Source of the DNA: Paenibacillus sp. XY044
GTDB taxonomy: Bacteria; Bacillota; Bacilli; Paenibacillales; Paenibacillaceae
DNA length: 64,000 nucleotides
Reading direction: 5' to 3'
Assembly: GCF_002257645.1 (NCBI RefSeq)
Contig: NZ_NQMO01000001.1
Coordinates: 372,001 to 436,000 of the forward strand
Shown: positions 58,893-64,000 of the stretch, piece after piece
Layout of the letters: every line of letters begins with the position of its first letter
Position numbering within the stretch: the stretch's first letter is position 1
The notes under the pieces: generated by a model
What the model saw: only the letters and a program-made list of their open reading frames with translations
Databases searched by the model: none
Told to the model about the DNA's origin: nothing
Position numbers and translations under genes: made by a program

Positions 58893-61046
58893 TCAATGAA
58901 TCAGTTTGCTTTCCTTCGCCTTCTTGACGAGGCCGGCGGCAAGCTGGTTGATGATCCCTTTCAGCGCAAGACCGATCAGGAGCGTGATCACGACATACAC
59001 GCACATGATGAGCAGATCGCTGCGGACGACATCCCATAGCATCCCGCCAACCGCTTCGCGCATCATGCTGATGCCGTAGGTGAACGGCAGGAACGGATGG
59101 ATCGCCCGGAAGAAAGGCGGCGTCGTCTGGATCGGAAAGGTCCCGCCCGACCCGGCCAGCTGCAGTACCAGCAGGACGATGGCGAGCGCTTTGCCGATAT
59201 TGCCGAACACGGAAACGAGCGTGTAGACGATCAGCATAAAGACGGCACTGTTGACCAGTCCGAACACGATGAACCAGCCTTTGTCGACGACATAGGTTCC
59301 CAAGATGAACATGTCACCTGCCGTAACGAGGACGGATTGCAGCAGCGCCAGCGTCAGGAAGGTCAGGAATCGGCCGAAATAGATCTGAACGCTGTTATAT
59401 TCCGCCCCGGCTGCCTGTGAATGCACTTCCGTCGTTACCAGGGATACGAGCAGCGTCGCTCCGACCCAGAGCGCCAGCGTCGAAAAGAAAGGGGACATGG
59501 CGGATCCGTAATTCGGAATCGGAAACAGCTGGTTTTCCTTCAGCACGACAGGCTCAGCGAAAAACTGGCCCTCCTGCTGGAAGTTGTTTTTCAGCAGGTC
59601 GATGACCTCCTGCAGGTTGCCTTCCGTTTCGAATTTGCGCATCCGGTCCGCTAACTCCTTGACTTTGGCTTCCACACCCGGAAGCTCCTTCTGGATGACG
59701 GAAACGCCCTGCGTGCCGATAGCCAATCCCTTGGAAGCGTCGGACAGCACCTTCTTGACGTCTGGCAGGCTCTGAACGGCAGAATCCATGACCTTCTTTG
59801 CTTCGGCGGCGGTCTTGGCCGCCTTCTGCAGCCCGCTTGCGATCGCCGGCTGAATTTCGCTGTCGTACCGTCCGAGGATGTCACCTAATAGACCGGATAC
59901 GTCGCCGGAGAGCGTGTTCAGCTTGTTCACCAGATCCGCTGCCGGCTTCTCGCCTTTCTTCACCGCGCTGTGGATCTGATTGACCAGCGTCAGCTGCGAC
60001 TGCATTTTGTCCCGGACCTGCTTCAACTTGGAGCTGACGAAGTCCAGGCGGCCGCCTGCGGTTTGGTTCAGCCGGTCGAACCAGTCGATTAGCGCTTGTT
60101 GAACTTCCAGGCCGGTAGTTAACCTGGAGGATATCCGGTTCAGCGCATCGAGCGCAGTCTGCGGATCGACATCCGGATCCTTCAGCAGTGCGGTCAACTG
60201 CTCCGTAGCCATGGAAGTCTGCTGCAGAAGCAGCAAATCCTGCTTCACATTCGGCGCGATATCCTTGGCGGCCGTGGACGCCTTCCCCATGAAATCATCC
60301 AGCCCCGCCGCCAGTTGCTGGCCGTTCTTGGCGAGATCGGTCACGAGCGGAAGAGCACCTTGAGCTTTGGATACCAGCTCGTTGGTCGTATGGATGTCCT
60401 GCGCGGCCGTGTTTACGGCTTGATTGATCTCCGGAAAATTCTTCTCCAGCTCGAACACCAGCGAGCGGACCTTCTCGATGGTCGGCAGCTGATTTTGCAG
60501 CTCGATGCCAAGCTCGTTGAAAATTTTGAAGATCGTGCCGTTGGCGGTTCTGACGAAGTTTTTGCTGACTTCCTGTATGATGCCGCTGGCTCCGGAAGAA
60601 GTGATCTTTGGTGACACGGCATTGATCTTCTCGTTCACGTAATACAGAATTTCGGCGTGTGTCGGATTGCCCGACAGCACCGTTGCAATCGAGGCTGAAA
60701 AATTTTCCGGAATGATGATGCTCGCATAATAATCCCCGTGCCGCACGCCTCTCGTGGCATCCGCCTCGGAGACGAACCTCCAGCCCAACTTATGGTTGTC
60801 CTTCAGCGAGGCGATCACTTCCTTGCCGAGGTTCAGCGATTTGCCCTTCATCGTCGTTCCTTTGTCGTTATTCGCGACGGCAATCGCAATATCACCGGTA
60901 TTGCCGTACGGATCCCACGATGCCTTGATGTTGAACCAGGCGTATAGGGAAGGGAGAATCACAAGGCCGGCGATGATGACGAGTGCGGCCCAGTTCGTAA
61001 CGATGTTTCTCACATCTCTGCCATAGATGGAAAAAATTTTGCTCAT
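58893..61046 (-). CDS. YhgE/Pip family membrane protein
   Basis: A 717-residue protein. TM1 at ~17-38 (LVIIAGLVILPSLYAWFNI) is followed by the YhgE N-terminal signature ASWDPYGNTGDIAIAVANND. A long extracellular alpha-helical part (~150-510) lies before five C-terminal helices of an ABC-2-like permease fold (~530-705). Relatives include the phage infection protein Pip of Lactococcus and EsaA of type VII systems; export or surface roles are suspected. AGGTGTTCTCC sets ATG 61046. No WXG100 or EssC gene is near, so a type VII role is not supported. Confidence 0.9.
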   Translation of the reverse strand: MSKIFSIYGRDVRNIVTNWAALVIIAGLVILPSLYAWFNIKASWDPYGNTGDIAIAVANNDKGTTMKGKSLNLGKEVIASLKDNHKLGWRFVSEADATRGVRHGDYYASIIIPENFSASIATVLSGNPTHAEILYYVNEKINAVSPKITSSGASGIIQEVSKNFVRTANGTIFKIFNELGIELQNQLPTIEKVRSLVFELEKNFPEINQAVNTAAQDIHTTNELVSKAQGALPLVTDLAKNGQQLAAGLDDFMGKASTAAKDIAPNVKQDLLLLQQTSMATEQLTALLKDPDVDPQTALDALNRISSRLTTGLEVQQALIDWFDRLNQTAGGRLDFVSSKLKQVRDKMQSQLTLVNQIHSAVKKGEKPAADLVNKLNTLSGDVSGLLGDILGRYDSEIQPAIASGLQKAAKTAAEAKKVMDSAVQSLPDVKKVLSDASKGLAIGTQGVSVIQKELPGVEAKVKELADRMRKFETEGNLQEVIDLLKNNFQQEGQFFAEPVVLKENQLFPIPNYGSAMSPFFSTLALWVGATLLVSLVTTEVHSQAAGAEYNSVQIYFGRFLTFLTLALLQSVLVTAGDMFILGTYVVDKGWFIVFGLVNSAVFMLIVYTLVSVFGNIGKALAIVLLVLQLAGSGGTFPIQTTPPFFRAIHPFLPFTYGISMMREAVGGMLWDVVRSDLLIMCVYVVITLLIGLALKGIINQLAAGLVKKAKESKLIH

Positions 61047-61065
61047 GGAGAACACCTGCCTCAAT

Positions 61066-61086
61066 AATACCGTTTTGGTTAGTATT
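61066..61086. promoter_or_regulatory. Candidate TetR-type operator of the YhgE gene
   Basis: AATAC and GTATT flank an 11-base centre (CGTTTTGGTTA) 20 bases upstream of the YhgE start codon. YhgE genes are often controlled by an adjacent TetR regulator; none is present here. Confidence 0.35.
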
Positions 61087-61129
61087 TCATCTGAGGAAGG
61101 GCGTCATACCGGAAACCGCGAATCCTGCC

Positions 61130-61657
61130 TTACCAGCCCATTCTTTCCTTCAGGGACGTGATATGCGCAAGGTGGTGATTGCCGTGCCATGCATAAGTGC
61201 ACAGATGCTCGTTCAAATTGGTTTCTCCACTTGCTGGATGGAGGTAGGTTCTGAGCCACTGGTCACCGTTCAAACTCTCGAGCACAAGCACGAAACGGAC
61301 GTGCAGCGCGTCCAGCAGATCCAGGGATATCTCAGGATCAGGCAGCGCGGAATCCGCAAGTTCAGCCCATAATTGCTCCTCATAAGGTTTTATCACCGGA
61401 TTGTTCTCGGTTAAAGCAAGTTTAAGGCGAATCAGGCTGTTCATATGGCTGTCTCCGACATGATGCACGACTTGGCGTACGGTCCAGCCGCCCGGACGAT
61501 AAGGTGTATCCAGCTGCTCCTTGGTTAATCCGCTGACGGCTTGTCGGAGCTTGGAAGGCAAGTCGCGGATTTCGCCAATCAGCGCCTTCCGCTCACCTTC
61601 GTTCAGTTCTTTCTTCGTTTCGCAGGGTCCAATGGGGTATTTCAATGGATCGGTCAC
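61130..61657 (-). CDS. bstA: YfiT/BstA-type bacillithiol S-transferase (DinB fold)
   Basis: A 175-residue DinB-superfamily protein close to Bacillus YfiT: YPIGPCETKKEL, QLDTPYRPGGWTVRQVVHHV, GDSHMNSLIRLKLALTE and a C-terminal AWHGNHHLAHITSLKERMGW supply the three-His metal site. YfiT-type proteins transfer bacillithiol to electrophiles. GTG 61657 is set by AGGAGGATAAATCT; the longer frame to 61708 lacks a site. Together with fosB it implies that this organism makes bacillithiol, although the biosynthetic genes are not in the window. Confidence 0.9.
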   Translation of the reverse strand: MTDPLKYPIGPCETKKELNEGERKALIGEIRDLPSKLRQAVSGLTKEQLDTPYRPGGWTVRQVVHHVGDSHMNSLIRLKLALTENNPVIKPYEEQLWAELADSALPDPEISLDLLDALHVRFVLVLESLNGDQWLRTYLHPASGETNLNEHLCTYAWHGNHHLAHITSLKERMGW

Positions 61658-61790
61658 AGATTTATCCTCCTGTTGGATCAGTAATATGTATAAGGGAAAC
61701 CATTCCATTCAAGCAAGGATGGCAAGGATGGAAGGCGACTCCCCTGGTATAATGTTCGCTGAAGGATTCTTACGTTCCTCCAGGCCGGCC

Positions 61791-62051
61791 TTATGTATGC
61801 GCGGAAGCGATGCTGCTGAATTTGATCCACAGCCATTCATCCTCAGCCCTGAATTTGATCTCTTCCAGATAGGTGTTAATCACGGTGACGAAGCCCCGGA
61901 TTTCTTGTTCCGGCTCGGCACCGGCAAGGTGCAGGGTTACTTTCAAGTGACGGCGGAGGGATTCCTCCAGCACATGACTGGTCTGTGTCCAAGCAGCCTC
62001 ATTCATGGTAGAATTGATCATCGCCGATGGTTCGCAAGTTCGGTTGAACAT
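61791..62051 (-). CDS. Small protein, YolD-like
   Basis: An 86-residue soluble protein. The C-terminal half, EIRGFVTVINTYLEEIKFRA and WLWIKFSSI, resembles the beta-strand core of YolD-like proteins, which bind partner DNA polymerases of the Y family in some bacilli. No UvrX/DinB polymerase gene is adjacent. GAGGTGAAATC precedes ATG 62051. Family call tentative, gene itself likely. Confidence 0.62.
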   Translation of the reverse strand: MFNRTCEPSAMINSTMNEAAWTQTSHVLEESLRRHLKVTLHLAGAEPEQEIRGFVTVINTYLEEIKFRAEDEWLWIKFSSIASAHT

Positions 62052-62158
62052 GATTTCACCTCACTTATTAAGGAGCTATACATCGTATTATAGGCGAATA
62101 TATGTTCGGTTACAACTATTGATCGGAAGATAAGCAAAGATGTTTGGGAGGTAAGCAT

Positions 62159-62803
62159 ATGGATGCCGAGTGGATCATTCAGGAAGCAAGGGAGTATGTT
62201 AAGGACCGATTGAAGTCAGAGCCGTCCGGCCACGACTGGTGGCATATTTACCGGGTGGCGGAGTGGGCGAAAAGGCTGGCGGATCAGGAAGAGGCCGACC
62301 CGCTCGTCTGCGAGCTGGCGGCCCTTTTTCATGACCTGGCCGACGAGAAAATCGTGCCTTCGAAAGAGGAGGGCATTGCGGCTATTTCCGCCTGGCTTGC
62401 GAACCACGGAGCGGATGCGCCGCTCGTGGATCATGTGCTGGAAATCATTAGGATGATGTCCTACGGCGGCGGAGGCGGAAAGCCCATGTCAACCCTGGAG
62501 GGGCGGGTCGTGCAGGACGCGGACCGTCTGGACGCCATCGGGGCGATCGGTATCGCCCGCACGTTTGCCTTCGGCGGGTCACGCGGAAGGCTTATGTATG
62601 ATCCTGCCGAGCCGCCCCGGACCATCATGACCCAGGAGGAGTATCGCAGCCGGCAGGGGACGACAATCAACCATTTTTACGAGAAGCTGCTGAAGCTCAA
62701 GGATTTGATGAATACGCCGGCGGCTAGGCGAGAGGCTGCTTCCCGCCATGCATTTATGGAGCAGTTTCTTGCGCAGTTCAAACACGAGTGGCCCGGGGAG
62801 TAG
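62159..62803 (+). CDS. HD-domain phosphohydrolase (YedJ/YpgQ-like)
   Basis: A 214-residue HD protein. HDWWHIYRVAEWAKRLADQE gives the first His ligand, LAALFHDLADEKI the HD pair (near residues 58-62) and VVQDADRLDAIGAIGIARTF the last Asp. The ending RTIMTQEEYRSRQGTTINHF is typical of the YedJ/YpgQ group, which includes nucleotide pyrophosphohydrolases. GGGAGGTAAGCAT sets ATG 62159. Monocistronic. Confidence 0.92.
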   Translation: MDAEWIIQEAREYVKDRLKSEPSGHDWWHIYRVAEWAKRLADQEEADPLVCELAALFHDLADEKIVPSKEEGIAAISAWLANHGADAPLVDHVLEIIRMMSYGGGGGKPMSTLEGRVVQDADRLDAIGAIGIARTFAFGGSRGRLMYDPAEPPRTIMTQEEYRSRQGTTINHFYEKLLKLKDLMNTPAARREAASRHAFMEQFLAQFKHEWPGE

Positions 62804-62808
62804 CAGCC

Positions 62809-62830
62809 AAAAAAGGCGCATGTGAGCGCC
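62809..62830 (-). terminator. Terminator of the polysaccharide deacetylase gene
   Basis: On the minus strand GGCGC-TCACAT-GCGCC is followed by T6. It starts four bases beyond the stop of the deacetylase gene and lies six bases beyond the HD gene. Confidence 0.72.
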
Positions 62831-62833
62831 CCC

Positions 62834-63571
62834 TCAAGGAATGTTGTACTCCACCAGCTCCGATATGGTCACGAAGCGATATCCGCGCTTCTGCAGCTCG
62901 GGCAGGATTTGTTTTAACGCGTCGACCGTTTGGGACTTGCCCTCCACATGGTCGTGCATCAGCACGATATCGCCGTTGCGGGCGTTGTTCAGCACCTTGT
63001 TCACGATTTTGGCGACCCCCGGCCGGTTCCAATCCCAGGTGTCCTGATGCCAGGACCACATGACGACGAGATAGCCTTCCTTTTTGCAAATTTGAATCAT
63101 GCGGTCGTTATAATAACCGCCGGGAGGGCGGAACAGATAGGTTTTTTTACCGGTAACCTGATAGATGGCCTCCTGGGTCTCGCGCAGCTCCCGCACGATG
63201 ACCTCCGGTGAGCTCCGGCGGTTAAAATACATATGGTCAAAGGTGTGATTGGCAAGCTCATGGCCTTCGGCCACCTGCCGCTTTGCCAGCTCCGGATGCT
63301 TCTGAATCTGTTTTCCGACGACAAAAAACGTTGCCTTCGCGTGATACTGCTTCAGCAGGTCGAGAATCTGCGGCGTATCCTCCGCATCCGGCCCGTCATC
63401 AAAGGTCAGGGCAATAATTTTTTCCCGGTTTGGAATCTCCCAGATCACGTCTCCCCGCTGTTCATAGTACTCTCTTCCTTGGTTTACGGGGGAAGCCCCC
63501 GCCGCCGGAGCAGCCGTCACCGAAATCGTCAAAAGCAGCATGGATATCGTTGCATAAAGCCTAGTGCGCAT
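62834..63571 (-). CDS. Secreted polysaccharide deacetylase (NodB domain)
   Basis: A 245-residue carbohydrate esterase family 4 protein. Signal peptide ~1-25 (MRTRLYATISMLLLTISVTA, cleavage after AGA). NodB motifs: IALTFDDGPDAEDT (TFDDGP, catalytic and metal Asp), ELANHTFDHMYF (HxxxH metal site), LFRPPGGYYN (motif 3), WHQDTWDW (motif 4) and IVLMHDHVEGK (motif 5, His). It removes acetyl groups from peptidoglycan or chitin-type glycans outside the cell. GGGGAGAACCTT sets ATG 63571; the longer frame to 63814 overlaps the divergent kinase gene. Confidence 0.94.
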   Translation of the reverse strand: MRTRLYATISMLLLTISVTAAPAAGASPVNQGREYYEQRGDVIWEIPNREKIIALTFDDGPDAEDTPQILDLLKQYHAKATFFVVGKQIQKHPELAKRQVAEGHELANHTFDHMYFNRRSSPEVIVRELRETQEAIYQVTGKKTYLFRPPGGYYNDRMIQICKKEGYLVVMWSWHQDTWDWNRPGVAKIVNKVLNNARNGDIVLMHDHVEGKSQTVDALKQILPELQKRGYRFVTISELVEYNIP

Positions 63572-63736
63572 AAGGTTCTCCCCATTCTTCGTTGTCGATG
63601 GTTCCGTCCATGACATAGACAAGTTCGCTTCGTAGTATGCGACACGAACCGTTCTAACATACGCCGGGCGGGCCGTGTTACAATAGAGACAAGTCTGAAT
63701 ATGCCGGGAATGCCCGGGGAAGGTGCGGATCAAGGC

Positions 63737-64000
63737 ATGTCCTATAAACAAATCAAGTGGATGATATTGATTATTCCTACATTGGCCGTAGGGATTTGGG
63801 AATATGCGAGGCATGCGTTTCTGATGCCTTATATATCGATGAAAGTGGGCAATTTTCTCACGCCGGTGTTTCTCTTCTTTATTAGCATGACCCTGCTGAA
63901 TATGCTGTTCCGGAGACTGGAACAGGTCCAGGAGGAGCTGAACAGGGAGCGGGCGGAGAAAGCGGCCCTGGAAGAACGGGATCTGCTTGCCAGGGAACTG
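63737..64000 (+). CDS. Sensor histidine kinase, N-terminal part (3' truncated by the window edge)
   Basis: Eighty-eight codons from ATG 63737. Two predicted membrane helices (ILIIPTLAVGIWEYA and PVFLFFISMTLLNMLF) are followed by a coiled coil, RRLEQVQEELNRERAEKAAL, that ends LEERDLLAREL exactly where NarL-type (HisKA_3) kinases continue with the phosphorylated HD motif. The kinase class is inferred from this transition. Divergent from the deacetylase gene. Confidence 0.75.
   Translation, partial: MSYKQIKWMILIIPTLAVGIWEYARHAFLMPYISMKVGNFLTPVFLFFISMTLLNMLFRRLEQVQEELNRERAEKAALEERDLLAREL

Noticed and set aside
58893..61046. Type VII secretion locus around the YhgE/EsaA-like gene
   Set aside because: No EssC ATPase, WXG100 or LXG toxin gene nearby.

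Overview
The window reads as a chromosomal segment of a spore-forming, moderately GC-rich member of the Bacillales, most probably Paenibacillus or a close relative. The evidence is a gerA-type germinant receptor operon, CotF-like coat proteins, a YteA-type zinc-finger protein, a DivIVA-domain protein, a fused CYP102A-type P450, TmrB, FosB and a YfiT/BstA-type DinB protein. Most genes carry strong AGGAGG-type ribosome binding sites. I see no rRNA, intact tRNA, CRISPR array, transposase or prophage module.

Layout. 1-2.3 kb: the end of a long coiled-coil protein, a TerY-like vWA protein and a PP2C-type phosphatase. 2.4-7.7 kb: an SDR oxidoreductase, GluQ, helicase HrpB and a YflT-like general stress protein. 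7.7-11.3 kb: two overlapping CotF-like genes, a DoxX membrane protein behind twin palindromic operators, a pirin and an acyltransferase. 11.3-13.3 kb: a 0.5 kb gap followed by a small protein that matches the Bacillus replication terminator protein RTP over nearly its whole length, then a Gfo/Idh/MocA oxidoreductase. 13.4-17.2 kb: YteA, a CzcD-like zinc exporter with its own ArsR-type operator, a DivIVA-domain protein, a P-loop protein and an RDD protein. 17.4-22.9 kb: the self-sufficient P450 and a GNAT/cupin/GNAT/methyltransferase run. 22.9-27.7 kb: the germinant receptor genes in the order A-C-B, divergent from a CAP-domain lipoprotein.

27.8-47.5 kb is a patchwork of short operons for small-molecule modification and stress: tmrB, HAD, MFS, several GNATs, Nudix, DUF3891, two DinB proteins, a split ThrE exporter, pepT, a PPOX flavoprotein, VOC proteins, glutamate racemase, an MBL hydrolase, fosB with a histidine phosphatase, and a PfkB kinase. 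At 31.2 kb a 95-residue beta-rich protein stands alone behind a sigma-K-like promoter that lies inside a perfect inverted repeat.

47.6-64 kb: a HAD phosphatase; a three-gene TrpXYZ-type ABC importer behind a structured leader; an orphan hybrid histidine kinase; a LacI-regulated sugar operon (oxidoreductase, ThuA, oxidoreductase) whose regulator appears to start at ATC; a YhgE/Pip membrane protein; BstA; a YolD-like protein; an HD phosphohydrolase; a polysaccharide deacetylase; and the first 88 codons of a sensor kinase. Seven GNAT acetyltransferases, three DinB-fold proteins, three SAM methyltransferases and three Gfo/Idh/MocA oxidoreductases give the region a strong detoxification and metabolite-modification character. 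All assignments come from reading motifs and remembered family sequences; no database search was run.
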